Assembly: GCA_005408345.1 (NCBI GenBank)
Contig: SEMN01000947.1
Location: 79,085-143,084, forward strand
Length of the DNA stretch: 64,000 bases
Direction of reading: 5' to 3'
Source: Macquaria australasica
Taxonomy: Eukaryota; Chordata; Actinopteri; Centrarchiformes; Percichthyidae
The position numbers were made by a program, and so were the translations under genes. The stretch's first letter is position 1; the number at the start of each line of letters is the position of its first letter. Of the stretch, positions 48,401 to 61,973 are shown piece by piece. Below the pieces are notes generated by a model. The model saw nothing but the letters and a program-made list of their open reading frames with translations, had not been told where the DNA came from and did not search any database.

Positions 48401-51071
48401 ACACTTATAGAATAAATAGACAGTATATATTGGACTTGCATTCATCAGGTGGCCAGAAACACGACTCCAAGTGAATGCTATCGTGGCTCTGTGTCTACAG
48501 GATGTGTAAAGAAGCCACTGTTTGTTACACTGTTACGTTACTGGTAGCCTGGTTCCTCTCCACAAACATATTTTTTATAAGATGGTTTATATATCTGAGG
48601 GGTTTAGTGGTCATGGTAGTACAACTGCAACAAAAAAATAAATAAATTAGAGTTGAGGCTTGTCTGTAGAGCTGTTTCTGACATTGTGTACTTCAGGTTG
48701 TTTCTTGCATCTCCTGCTATAAATAAGTGTGTGCTGGTCCTGCAGTCAGTGCAGAGTTGTTGGCAGCAGTTGCCCATCAGATCGGGATGGTCTGATTGGT
48801 TACTTGTACACACAATAGGTTCTGCACGGGCAAATGCTGAAATCTTAACCCCGAAAATGTTACATGATAAAATGTGACACACTACAGACAGCTCTCTCTC
48901 TTCTTCTGTCTTCTCCTGTCCATCTTTTTCTTTCCCTTTCCCCTGTTGTTGACCATTACAAACAGCCATAAAGACATTAGGATATAACCACAGGAGATAG
49001 GAGCCATAAAACACACACATAAAGAGTAAAATGTGACGCTAATGTGTATAAAGTACACAGATCAGCAGGATCCATCTGATATCCAAGTGGCCGGAGAGGA
49101 GGGCAGATAAGAAAGCCAACAAGCTTCAGTTATTACCATATGAAGTGTGGGTGGTAGACATGAAAATCTGTGTGTGGTAGTTTAATATACAATAAAAATA
49201 TCACATTATCATTATTAAGTGGTCAAGTTAGGATTTATTGAATGCAATTCTGGTGTCGCAGTGTTATTATCAGAAAACTTTACTTATTTACTCCCAACAA
49301 ACAAACTCTGTAGTCATTAACAGTTTGATTATATTGACTTATTAAACAGGACAAAAATTAATTTTCCATTCTCAATGAGGACAAAAACAAGTGTGCTGTG
49401 GTTACTGTAATAAGAAATACAGTATATGATATGCAGATTTGACTGGGCATTTGTAAACTTTGAAAGTGGACAAAAACATTAAGCGGACCTCAGTTTTATT
49501 TATTTATTTATTTTCTTTTTTTCTGATGATGGAAAAAGGTCATATGCTGTGCAGATTACCCAGAAAATAGGTACTCATTTTAAAGTGAGTGCATTATCTG
49601 AAAGTATGGGCCCTTTTTGAGTTTTACTGCTGATTTTACACTTTTTTCCTTGTTAAAATTATGATTTTACCATAATATTTGAGGAGTAAAGGCTAATTCG
49701 TAGTGATAGTGGTTGGGATGTCCCTCCCACTGTCTCTGGTGGGTTGTCCTGCTTGGTCAGTCTGGGTCTTCAAGGCTTTAAAAGCGGATCCATCAGCACA
49801 TTCTCTCCCATTTTTCCAGCTGGCATCCACCCTGCGGCTTCTTTTCATGTCCAGTGTTCTCATCCCTAACGTTACTAATTTCCACACCCTATTGTTTATT
49901 TAGGTTAGCTTCAGTTCAGATCACTGATATGTAGGTTTATCTCTTGCACAGTGGTGATGCTGATAAACACAATATGAAGCTTTTGTGGTTCTTAAGACAT
50001 TTACATTTGCATTTTATGGTGTGAGCGGTCTCAGCAGCTAAATGGGAAACACCAATTTACATTCCTGTGAAACATTATGCACAGTGGGATAATCGCAGGC
50101 CCAGCAAGTAGTGGCAATGGTCATTTAGAAGATGAAAGGTCTGTTTCAGGTGAAGACAAGCACCTTTAAGATATTAAACTATATCACAACCTACAGCCAC
50201 ACTGAGGGTTCATTTGGAAAGGCAACCATAACATCCTGGGATTAAATGGGACTTTTGTTACCTTTCCATCCCCCTCTTTCTCTATTTACTGATAAGCTAG
50301 CACGCAACATTTCAGGAGGTACGATGGCTAGAAAAAGTATTAGTATAAGACCATGTAAAATATGTCTATCTTCTTAAGTGTTATAGACAGATGTGCAGCA
50401 TCTATAGTTGATTCTAGTGTTTACTAGTCTCCTGTTGTCTTATCAGACTCGTGTACCTGCTATTTTAATGACATCAATGCGACCTGGCAGCCCTGTCGTA
50501 ACAGCACAGTGACTGTCTCCCATCCCTCTCACCAGTGTTCACATCTGGAAAGAGCTGGGGTTATTACTTAATACAGGAAATTAAATATCTCCCAAAGACT
50601 CTTAAACTCTGATTTACAAATGAATCCTTAACGTTTCTTGATGTCACCTCATCTTTTGCTACATAAGCAAGCGCAAAAAGTTTTGTAACTATAATTAAAA
50701 AATCTGCCATGGCAAGCTAGACGAGATGTCCAAGTGTGTCGCTGCATGCTTCATCAATCATCGACACACTTGCTTGTGTTATGTTTATGTTCATTTTTCA
50801 GAAAACCCTTTCGAGTAATGACTCCTTTCTCGTAGCTGTTCTCTCAGGTTCACTCATCGTTTGCTCTAAATGTTTTCCGTAACTTGTAAAAATATATTAT
50901 GGATTTTTGTTTAAGAATAAAGAAAAACTGGTGAATTCATAGAAGAATATTAAATGTTACTTGCAGCAGCATCTGTAAGATATTTCCCTCACTTGATCGT
51001 ATCTTAAATCATTTCATCTGTATATAGCACTTTATGTAATAAATGTCTAAATATTGATAAACATGATCCAC

Positions 51072-51078
<7 letters not shown>

Positions 51079-51137
<59 letters not shown>
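51079..51137. repeat. (AC)n microsatellite
   Basis: About 59 nt of uninterrupted AC. Confidence 0.95.
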
Positions 51138-51139
<2 letters not shown>

Positions 51140-54100
51140 TAATTAAAAGCGACATCTCCTTCTTCATGTCATGTCATCTTGTTCTACATCCTTCTGATGA
51201 CGCAGGTGAAACGAGCAGAGACTGCTAAATATAACCTTGCACTGGAAATGTCATCACTGTCACATTCCTAAATAAAAGCCTCATCGCAGCTTCACATGTA
51301 AGCTGCTTACATCATGCAAAGTGAACTTTTGGATTTTAATTCAACTTGCATCTGTGCTGCATATCACCACCATCACCATCACCATTGTCACCTGTCTACC
51401 TGTCTCTCTGTCTCCACCTTCTACCCTCTATCTCTGCTGTGTACTGTTTTATAATTTGTGAAATACAACATTTCGAAATCCAAATGATGCACAAGAGTAT
51501 GTATGTAATTAACAGATACTAATCATAGCTCAAGGGAAGCAGAACAACTGGAAACAACCAATCGGGTAGAGAGAGGGGTTTAACCTCGGCACTGACTCCA
51601 GACTCAGGACGGAAAATCACTGTTCTTTATGACAGAGTACCGTTTATTTAACATATTCAGTAGTGAGCAATCCTTTTAGGTATTTGTTTGCTAAAATAGA
51701 AAAACAGAGTTAAGATATGTAAGATATGATAATACGAAAATATATTTATATAAGTGAGATTTTATACTTTCTGAGAACAGAAACCAAGGCTTACCTTAAT
51801 ATAAGTGATGAATATACTTATGGTCAGGGTTGGTGGATGTAATGTGACCCTGGATCAGAGAATGACACACACAGGGAGCCTAAGAGAGGGACGACTGTGT
51901 GGCCAAAACATCTTGACTGCCAATTAATTAAGCTTCTTTGCAACATAGAATATGTGACATTGCTGGGTTCCATTACCTGCAAAGTAATGGCTTTTGGGAA
52001 TTTTGAATATAGGCAAAGGTGCCATGTTGACTCTGTAAACACATGACAGCATGTATGTTTGGCAGCATATTGGTTGGCAGCCAGTGAAGACCTCTCCAAC
52101 TTTCTATTCCAGCACATCTGGGGAAAAAAAGCTAATTTCTGACTTTATTAAGATCTTACTGCAGTGAGGAGATTAACATGCCATATCAGGAGGTGTGCTC
52201 TCTGTCTTGTTCTCATTCTGTGCTGTTCACTTTCAGGTTCATTTACCAGAATTTCAAAAGTGGATGGAAATGATTCTAGTTCTTTTCAGCCATGTATAAT
52301 CTAATTCAATTATTCCACTCTGCAGCAACATGGCACAAATGGTGGGAATTGAATATGTTTTTAGGTGTTATGTAGTTATTCAGTTGTCATTCAGATTAGT
52401 ATCAGCTTTTTTTTCTCCCAAGCAGTCAGGAACTATCACAAGGAAAACAAAATGGTTTTACCCTGAGAAAGCTGACACTCTGATGTCAGCTAATGTTTGT
52501 TTCCCAGGCAGACTGAGAGAAATGCAATTCTACTTCATTTGACTTGATTCAATTTGCTGTCTGGCAAATTCTAATAATCTAATGTAAATATTGTTAAAAA
52601 TGTCACAATGAAACTGTAATGAGTGGTGCAGCCTCACACATTTCACATTCAGAGGCCACAGCAGTGGAAGACATTAACTCTCATTTTGTTGTTCCTTCAG
52701 GACCTGCTGCTAATGGATACATTGAAGATGGTTATCTTGTGCTCATATTGTCTCAAACAATCACAATATTACAGTGATTACATAAAAGTGAGAGAAATGC
52801 TCTCTAAAGATCCAACGGTATTTTGGATAATGGCTTATGTTTTGCTTCTCACAATAGGCACAATTTTCCTCGTAAAACATAAGCAAACTGGTGGATTCAA
52901 GGTATCTCACTTATGTATCCTGAGCTGTGTCATGGCTTGAAATGCCTAGATGGAAATATATGCAGTATATTAGTGTGACTTTGTAAACACACTGACCAAA
53001 TACACAATAATCACTGACTTCAGAGTTACAGTAACCAAGCTAAACCAGACTGACTGAAAAGCAGATCGGATTGAAGGGGAATGCTAAGACATGCTGTGCA
53101 GCACTGCCAAAGATGTGCTGCCTTTGGACTGAAAATGATTAATAGAGCTGATGTTTCAGTATGTCAGTAGTTCTTCGGGGCTTTGCAACAAAAAAAAACC
53201 CCAAAACATGTCCATACAGCTAGTAGCTTATCTTACGTACATATACAGTAGTGTGGTAATACAGTTGAATGTAATTGAGGATACCCCCTCTGATGGCAGA
53301 ATGCAGCTCTGTAATATTGTAGGTCGTATTGTGTATAAACTATATAAATAAATCACTCATTCATTTGCAATTGTTGCATAGCCCTGAGAGGGACTGAAAT
53401 GTGTTAGCTCTGTTAAATACAATAAAGTGAAACTTTTCAAAGAAGAACACCCATTCTTCTTCCTTCAGATGAAAAGTTGAATTCATAAGCAGTAAAACAC
53501 ACCTGTGCTCACTTTAATGCACTCAGGGGTTTTGTTGTGACAGCCCTACTTGGTCTGGTATGACCTGTAGCTTATGGTGGCTAATGTTGGCTAACTTCAG
53601 ATACATTTTGTTGTGTAACTGACGTTACTGAGTCATTTCGCTGAATCTATGACACTACGTGTGCACCTGTAAATAATTGATGTTCTATGTCTCCTTACTG
53701 TGTAGTGATAAAAAAAAATGTATTAGCAGTCCTTATGGTAATTATAGGTAAAAGAAATAAAGCAGCAGCCAATTAGCAGCCTGGAAGTGTCACATAGTGT
53801 TGAAGTGTTCATAAAGAGACAGTGACGGAGCAGCTGGAGTGTCACATTCAGCTGATGACTTGACAAGTGCCTCGAGGGCCTTCGTCTTTCAGGGTTAGGC
53901 AATTTTAGGGTGAAAGATGCAGTAAATGTTTATATTGCATCCAAAAATACTGTTTTTGTGTGTTAACCCTAGTGTAGCTTAGCAGTGTGTATTTGCATGT
54001 GTGTTAGACCTTTGTGAACACTTTGGTAAACACATACAAGCTTGGGAATCAAACAAGTATTGGTTTATGGAGAGAGTAGGTTTACAATATTTTAGCCATA

Positions 54101-55527
54101 AAGAAGCACTGTTAGCTTTGAGCAGATGTTTTATGTTCTATTCATCTTTTTTTTTTTTGCTGGTAGTTTGATGATGATTCATCATTCTTTTTACAGTTAA
54201 ATCTATCTTGCACAAGTGTTGTTTGAAACTTGTTTCAAAGCTCCCACAATGCAACTGCACCCACCTTTAGGGCTGTAATATATTATATATATTGCATACT
54301 GTGTGTGTTTACTGTTACAACAGTTTGATTTGTCAAGTGTATGCGTGCCTGTGAGTGACCATCCTCCTCTTCCTCAGTCTCCTGCTTGCTTTTCTGCTCT
54401 TGTGTTCAGTTATTTCTTTATTATTCAGCTGCAGTAAATGGCTGGATAATTTTTTGATAATCCACGGCCTGCTGTGTGTTAAAGATGTTTCATGCTGTTT
54501 TAGCCAAACTAAATCATTGGTAATGCTCTGCAGGGTATTCATAATAAATGGCTGCCAAAAGGGAAGTCAACAACTCATGAAAATTAGACTTTTTTGAGCT
54601 GGAAGATTGCTGCAGCAAACTTACAGAATGAGAAATATAAAAGATTCATGTCCATACTATGACACACTATGAATGAGATAGAGGCTCTGTCTGAGGTTAA
54701 TTAGCATGAGATCTCATTATGTCTGAATATGCATGCTGAATTGCAGTGTAATCCAGCACAGTAAAAGCAGAATTTTAAATTAAAGCTACCTCAAACTTTT
54801 TAATATCTGCTCAGACATCAGAGTCAGATTCTGCATTTAGAGAGTCAACTGAAAGTACCCCAAATCACTGATAAACATTTAGTCAGGCTGTGCAGAGATT
54901 ACCAAGTTTCTGTGTTTTCTTTTAGAAGTAGCACAGAGGGGAAAAAGTTTGATGACATAACACTCAAGCATTCAGATTATGAGCTCCATAGCAGAGCATG
55001 CATTTGTGTCCCAGAGATGACAAATGAGCAGTAAAAATGTGTGACCAGGATTAATACAAACTTAAATAGAAACACTTGAATTAAGTCAACAATTTGGCCA
55101 AGCTGAAAACTGATCATTCTGCAACTTCTTAAACAGAATAGAAATAAAACTTTACAGTGTGTTAATTAAACCTAAAATATCTAATAACAAGTTACTTTTT
55201 GAACCATAAGTTAGCTCACATATATTTTCCTAAATAGTTATACAATTATCATTTGATCGTATTTTGATACATGTGCCTAGTGCCTAGTGACAAATTGACA
55301 ACTATTGTGTTAAGTAACATTATAAGTAATCTGTTATATACTTACATTCACTCTCAGTAACGCAGTTACATGTATGAATAAACGATGCATGAATCATTTG
55401 TATCACTGTGTATCTCAGACATTCACTCTCACAGAATTATTACTTCCGGTTGTCCAGAGAACATATGTTTCATATGTTTACACGAGACTAGAAAACCTCT
55501 AATGGCTGCACTTTAAACCCTACAGCT

Positions 55528-55528
<1 letters not shown>

Positions 55529-55558
<30 letters not shown>
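55529..55558. repeat. (GT)n microsatellite
   Basis: About 30 nt of pure GT. Confidence 0.95.
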
Positions 55559-55559
<1 letters not shown>

Positions 55560-57328
55560 AGTCAAAGAGAAAGAGAGTGACCAAGAGAATCGATCAAGTG
55601 AATCTTCAAAGGGCTTCACAGTTCTGAACCACCGTCAGAGGACAAAAAACAAACTCGGTGTGAAATTAATTCCCTAGAAATGTGTGAATCGGGCAGATCG
55701 AAAGCTTGTTCAGTGACTGTAGAGACGGCCAGTTCAAGAATAAAATGAACCTAATGCACACAGTGTCCACACAGCTTAATTAACATGGGTCGTACATGAG
55801 AACAGCAGAAAACAATGAGTCTACAAATCTAAACAAAGTAACTTAAATCACGTAACACATATGTAACACAGTAAAGCAAGTGCTTTAATGTCTCCTACAT
55901 GCTACATGTCTTGCTCTAGCTTTTTGCTTCTTTAGTGAACATGAATGCAAGGTGGTGCTGGATGAGAAGTCAGACGATCGCCAAAGTCTGTGCAGTCATA
56001 GAGACTTTTGGATTCAGTAACTTTCTCCTGCATCATGGCCTCATTGGTCCTGTTGGATTAGTTTTTTTTCTAAATCTTCATTTGGCAAAGGAACAGAGGA
56101 AGCTTCACCTACAGTTTGATATCACAAAATATATAGGCATCGTCAAAAATACAGTACATATCCAAAGTCTATGTTTGAGGTTTCTGGCCTTATTTGGTTT
56201 GATCACACAAGCTGAAAACCCCTCCTTTCAGTCACAGTGTGAAGGATCAGTGCTGAAGGACGTTGGCTCTGCAGCCCATCATGCTTCCCCTCTTGAGGAA
56301 ATGATTACACATCCCGTTGCTGAAGTGGACCTTCGTTCCGAGCTGTTTTTACTCCGTGTCCAAGTGTCTCTTGAGTATTCTTGGCTTTGAAGCATGCACA
56401 GCAGCTAAAGTAGAAGAGCCCAGTGGAGATTCACACTCACTTTACCTGAGGACACATGACTCTAAGAGGGAAAGATGGTTTCTGTGAGTCGGTTTTAAGG
56501 GCAGTTCATGGAGCATATTCTGTATCATAACTTGAAGACAATTGTCTTTACTTTTCTGTCCTGATTGACTCAACTCTGCAGAATGCCCTAATTTCCCCTG
56601 TGGGACCATACACACACACACTAAGCATCAAAAACCACTTCACAACCATCCAGTGCTGCCTGTATCTGTCCCCTCTCTTCATTTTCATCTCCATCTCTCT
56701 CCATCATTCAGACAGAGAGCAGTCTTACTTTCTGTCGTCTGAGTTTCCTCTCTACCATCTCTCACTCTGTCTCTACTTTTACAACTTCTGGTTTGGGAAT
56801 CAGTTGATTCAGAAGACATAATCACTATTCTTTGATACATCATTTTAATGTACAGTCAGATTGATATTGAGATACACCAAGTAGATGCATGTTTCCAATA
56901 TCGACATGCAAAAAAAAAACCTATTTCCTTTGCATCATCATTATTATTATTAGTTTAGAATTGAACAGAAAGTGAGTGGTAGTGCGCTCAGTGTGGCGTT
57001 GTTGTGTCTGATCGTCTTCACCGAGACACCCTGGCTGTAGGAAAGACAGGATGGAGGAGCAGCCCAAGAGAAAGATCTGCTTCACTCTGAGGCCAGGAGG
57101 AGCACACATGGGTTTGCTAGACCAACATTGGGTGCATTTCTTAATCTTTCGGTGCTGGTTTGCTTTCTTTTCCAGGCTTAGAGTTGGCCGTGGTTTGTGT
57201 TTACACCAGCTGTCTGTTCTCTGACACACACTGCCTCCCTGTGGAAAAAAGCTCTAACTGGAATTGCTCGAATTTCAAAAGTTACTCACTGCACTCTAGA
57301 TTTCGGTGCTATTCACAATAACCACATC

Positions 57329-57368
57329 AATATATATAAATATATATATATATAAATATATATATACA
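57329..57368. repeat. (AT)n-rich tract
   Basis: TATATA runs punctuated by TAAATA. Confidence 0.85.
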
Positions 57369-58289
57369 CATTATGTTTATGGATTGAGACATTTCATTAA
57401 CCACAACTGCAAGAGTAAAAGTAAGATTTAGAATGGATAACTAAATGAAGATGAGAGAGGGAGGATTTCCTGTAAAACACCTAAGTTTGGTCATGTAGAT
57501 TTTTTAGATATATTTTAAGAGTGGATGACGAGAAAAACATACATGGTACTTTTATCGTAGCTGGTGCAGCCACTACATGCCATGATCTAGGTGAAATGTT
57601 AACAGTGGAGAAACCGCATGCTTCAGGTTATACATGAGCTGCATTAAAATCAATAGTGAGATAAAGGCATGAAGGAAATCTGCGTACAAATGATGTGCGG
57701 ATAGAAAATAAATATCATCCAAAATTAATAGCCTGGAAAGTGCTGCAAAGTCTTCCAGCAGTTGTGCTCAAGTCAGCTGATGGTTTGGGATAAAAAAACA
57801 CAACATTTGCAGTGTAGGTGAGGGCACTCAAATATGATGGGAGAGTGACAGCGAAGGGGCTCCATGGTGTGATACAAATCTGTTTTCAAGTTGCGAGACT
57901 TGGGTGTAATCACTAACTTTACTGACAATATCATTTATCGTTAGTGTGTTCACAGGATCTTGGTGTCATTTGCAGATGAGTCTACAAATTGTGAGTGTCA
58001 TTGTCTGTGGCATGAGAGTGGACCAGTGGAGCTGTGACATGTTTCATGATGGCTTCTCTTGGATAGGTGTCTGCTTATTTGTACCTAAGGGAGTGCAATG
58101 GTGATGTCGGTTTGACAATGGCTTGGAGGTAGGGAGGAGCAGCTCTCTTTGCTGCACTGGATACTTGAATGCAAGCTCTAACAGGGAGATGGTGTTGTGA
58201 ATGAAGTAAAAGTAAAGTGGTGTGGGAAAACTTGGAGAGGTTGAACATGAGAGAGGCCTGGACTAGCTGCAGACGCAGGGAGTTGTAGT

Positions 58290-58480
58290 AGTCCAGACAA
58301 GAGTCAAAAATTCAATATCGTTTATTTATCACCTTGTGGTGGGATTGTATCGAGCCATATTGTGGCATATATTGGAAAGTTGTTCTTATTAATGTGATTC
58401 TGATTTCCACCCTATCGCCCAGCCCTATTACTAGGAGTGATTTATCAGGGTTGACAACTTGTTGATCAACATCCTTGAAC
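58290..58480. repeat. Probable dispersed repeat
   Basis: 'caatatcgtttatttatcac' to 'ccctatcgcccagccct' resembles a dispersed fish repeat by its wording. No second copy occurs in the window and no terminal repeats were found, so support is weak. Confidence 0.3.
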
Positions 58481-60741
58481 CAGAAGTATAAAATCAGCAA
58501 AACTTTCCCATCCTGTCAAAGTTAAGTTGGACTGATTATGACAACATTATTCTATGCTCAATAAGGCAAACAAGTCAGTCTTTATGTATTTATTTTTATT
58601 GACAGTACAGTCTGTTCTGTAGAATAGAACACTTCAGTCCCTGAACGGAAAAGTTTCCATCCCTCTTTACTAAAAATAAACAACTTCATTCCCTGTATTT
58701 TTGTTCTGTTACAGTTTATCTTTAAAAAAAAAAAAAAAAAAGTTAGCATGACTAGATGTGTTGCATACATTTACAATGTAATAATAGTTCCCCTTCTGAG
58801 GTTAACACAAACTGAAGTTAAATCAACATACTGTACACAAATATATGGCCCTACAGCAGGATTACTGTTTGTAATAACTTACATTCAGATGATTCAGTTG
58901 ACACACAGAAAAACAAGCACACACACAACGCCTTGTCGCTTCAGTCTTAGCACTTGGTATAATTCTTAAATACTGTAAGTTTCTGTCTTGATTGTTTTTT
59001 TTTCTCCCAAATGTGCAACTGTAATGAAGTAATGGGCAGCATCAATGTACTGCTTGTAGACGGCTGACTGTACCCATTGTTTTAAATTGAAATGTCTATG
59101 AAGCTTTTTACTAGTGCCAGAGAAATGTTTACCATTTAACCATAATAACATGATTCAAAATGTCAGTGTGACAGCTCAAAATATAAATACAATCTGCAAA
59201 AGTCCTTCACTTAAACATGTACAATGGACATTCAGTTATATGCGTGCTTCTAATAATCCAATTATTTAATGATTATTAATCTCCCACTCGATAACATTGC
59301 TAGATTAACCCCTTAATCATTAAGGATTTCAAGAGATCACTGCCAGCATCAGAGCCAGCCATTCAATCATTCACTCGCTGTGAGTCAGACAGTCAGTGGC
59401 CCAGACCCAACGTCCAACTACGGACTTTAATTAACACCAATATGATTCAGAATAAGAGCCCGAGTACGAGAGGGATCCAAATGCTGTATGAGGAACTGGA
59501 CAAGTGAAATCACTTCACCTGGGTAGAGGTGTGTGAGGCTCATATTTCATATATGGGTTAATACAACTTAGTTTTACTTGCTGTCTTTTAAAATATAGCC
59601 AAGTAAGATTTACAGAAAATGTACAAAATGTCTGATGGGCATTCCCGAGGGTGGACACTGGAACTGGGTCAGTGATATCAAAAACTTCCCTTCAGCAACA
59701 AATTGTAATACAAGCTCAGTCTCTTGCTCTTAAAACCAACATTTGGATATTTCAAGTCACTCCCTTTTACAGTTACATTCAGAAACATACACGTTTATAA
59801 TGCTAATATTGCTCTTTTTTCACCCACACGCTTGTTTGATTTTGACAAAATAAATTAGATGGTGTCAGTATGTATGCAAGTGATCCAGGTTTATACCAGC
59901 AATATGGAAAAAAAAAAGTTAATCTGTGATAATAGTCTGTTTTGCAAACAGACATGCTTCAATCCTGTGTTGTTATGGTCCCACCCACTCTTTATTGGGG
60001 TGTAACTGGGTGGTTTTGAGTGAAAGCTGAGGGTGCAGCAGTGTTTGTGGCAGACTTTACTTTCTGATGTTACAGCTCCCATCTGCATTTTGTTGGATTA
60101 GGATGTTTGTGGCCATGTCATGCCACAGTCACGATTGATTTGTCATCCTCCTCAAACTTGTTCTATAACGACTAGATGAGTATGGAAAGAATGGTTGTGC
60201 TCTAAAATGAAAAATAACCTAGCCTAAAAGCTGCAGGGATGCCTCTTGCTTTCTGGTGTCACAGTGTTTTAACAGGTGTCTGCATAGCTGGACCTGGTCT
60301 GTATTACTGTTTATGTGCTACATGTCCCTGTGGATTGTAAATGAGGGGGATGCTTCACCCAAACTCATTAGGAGACGAACACAAAGAGCCAAAAACTGAC
60401 ACAACTGAGCATGTGTGGGGACCCTCAGCAGGATCAGATGCAAATACATTAATTTGCACAGTTAATCTCATTTACTCTCTCTACTGCATTAAAATAATAA
60501 AGTAATCAAATAAAACAAATGCAAACCCATTCTCCAATGAGATACAGTGTGTTAGCTGTTTGTAGGCACATAAGAACAGTAAGTCACAGCAAGATGACAC
60601 ATTAAAGCCACAATCCGGATTATTACAGACACATACAGAGAGGGGGTTGCTGGTAGAAAATAATCTCTAGTGCCAACATTATAACTTCCATTCAACTCCA
60701 GTGCAATACAATGCAGACACACACAATTAAAGGCTTAAAGA

Positions 60742-61417
60742 TACCATAGTGGCCCGAATATAAGATGACAATGTTTAGCACTTTAAATGAAACAAGGTAG
60801 GCACAATAACCATGTTTGAATGTGTTGCCACATTTTGAATAAATATAATAATACAATATAGGCTAATCACACACTAAACATTTTTTTATTTTAGCATTTC
60901 AAAGTGATTCAGCATTTTAGCTTAATAAAGGCTCTGGTAATAGGTTAGCCCCGTTCAGGACTAGCAGCCAGCTTTACTATGACCGTTTTTATTTTTACAA
61001 CAAGAGAGATACATTTTTTTCCTCTTCGTGTTTGGCTTTGACATTAGTCTCTCTGTCCTTGGCCCCGCCAGCTCATACCATAGACTGAACACTGAGATGC
61101 ACAAAATGGTAGTCTCTTTGTGCACTCTGACAAAGTTTTTTAACAAATATTTAATTCAAAAGCCGAAGACCAAAAAGACCTTGTTTACTGTGCGTCGTGT
61201 CAACAGTTTTACAGACGTGTCGTTTATGATGGTCGTTAATGTGGAAAATGCTTTCTACAGAACTGCGTTAAGGCTACAAATGACTCCTGACACAGCACTT
61301 TCAGCAGTAACATCTGCTGTAGTAAATGAGTAACTGTGTAGTTCTGGAATATGCTACCCCCATTTCTTCATAAATAATCAGAAGAAAAAACAATCTTTTA
61401 TTCAGGCCAATACGGTA
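60742..61417. mobile_element. Non-autonomous DNA transposon (MITE-like), 676 bp
   Basis: The left end TACCATAGTGGCCCGAATAT (60742 on) is mirrored by the right end, whose reverse complement is TACCGTATTGGCCTGAATAA (61417-61398). About 20 of the first 26 positions match. The interior has no transposase. Flanks read cTTAAAga on the left and caTTTAAA on the right, which are similar but not a clean target duplication. The superfamily is not assigned. Confidence 0.6.
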
Positions 61418-61973
61418 CATTTAAAATTCATGTGGTGCCTTTTTTCGATAGTGCACTCATTCAGGTTGAGAAGGAAATGAGACTAAAAAAGGGTTGTGGG
61501 AAAGCTCTGCAGTACCAGATTGGGCCTTTAATAGTATACTACATATGACACAGTATATTGCATATACAACTTATACAATTACAATGAACACTTAGGAAGG
61601 CAACATACTCCATCATCATTAGGTTTGACAGTATATGAGTATAACACAGTGTAACAGTGTCAGCCACTACTGGGCAACTCATTTCATTCAGTTTACGTTG
61701 ACCAGTGATGTTCGTTTAAATAAATCAGTTGGAGTCTGGGCTGGTTAGGAAAGTAACTTACTGTTTAGTTGAGTCTGTATTGTTCATCAGTGTAGCTGTT
61801 TGGTCTGGGAATACTCGATAGCTGAAGGATGTCTATAGTTCTGTGGGGTATTTGGTTTTGTAAATGAATGTGTTTGTGTGCACATGTGTAATCATGTGGT
61901 ACATGTATGTTGCTGTAAAATGTTATTAGTTGTAGTGTGTTGTAATATGGGCTAATACACTGAATCTCTCCCA
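61418..61973 (-). other. Probable trak1 3' untranslated sequence
   Basis: Lies directly after the trak1 stop. No coding features. An AATAAA on the minus strand at 61402-61397 lies within the right end of the MITE-like element and could be used, but there is no further support. Confidence 0.4.

Larger units (their letters stand above)
43531..60741. other. Gene-poor stretch with dispersed repeats
   Basis: 17 kb without a recognisable gene. Contents noted: G13 run (44653-44665), duplicated repeat block (45637-46138) with a related copy (48060-48400), (AC)n at 47847-47881 and 51079-51137, (GT)n at 55529-55558, an AT tract at 57329-57368 and a likely repeat at 58290-58480. The largest open frame (55935-56390, 151 codons plus stop) resembles nothing known to me. 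Confidence 0.5.

Noticed and set aside
55935..56390. 151-codon open frame on plus strand
   Set aside because: The longest frame outside known genes, but it shows no recognisable domain or splice context, so I treat it as chance.
61028..61333. 101-codon plus-strand frame
   Set aside because: Lies inside the MITE-like element and resembles no transposase domain.
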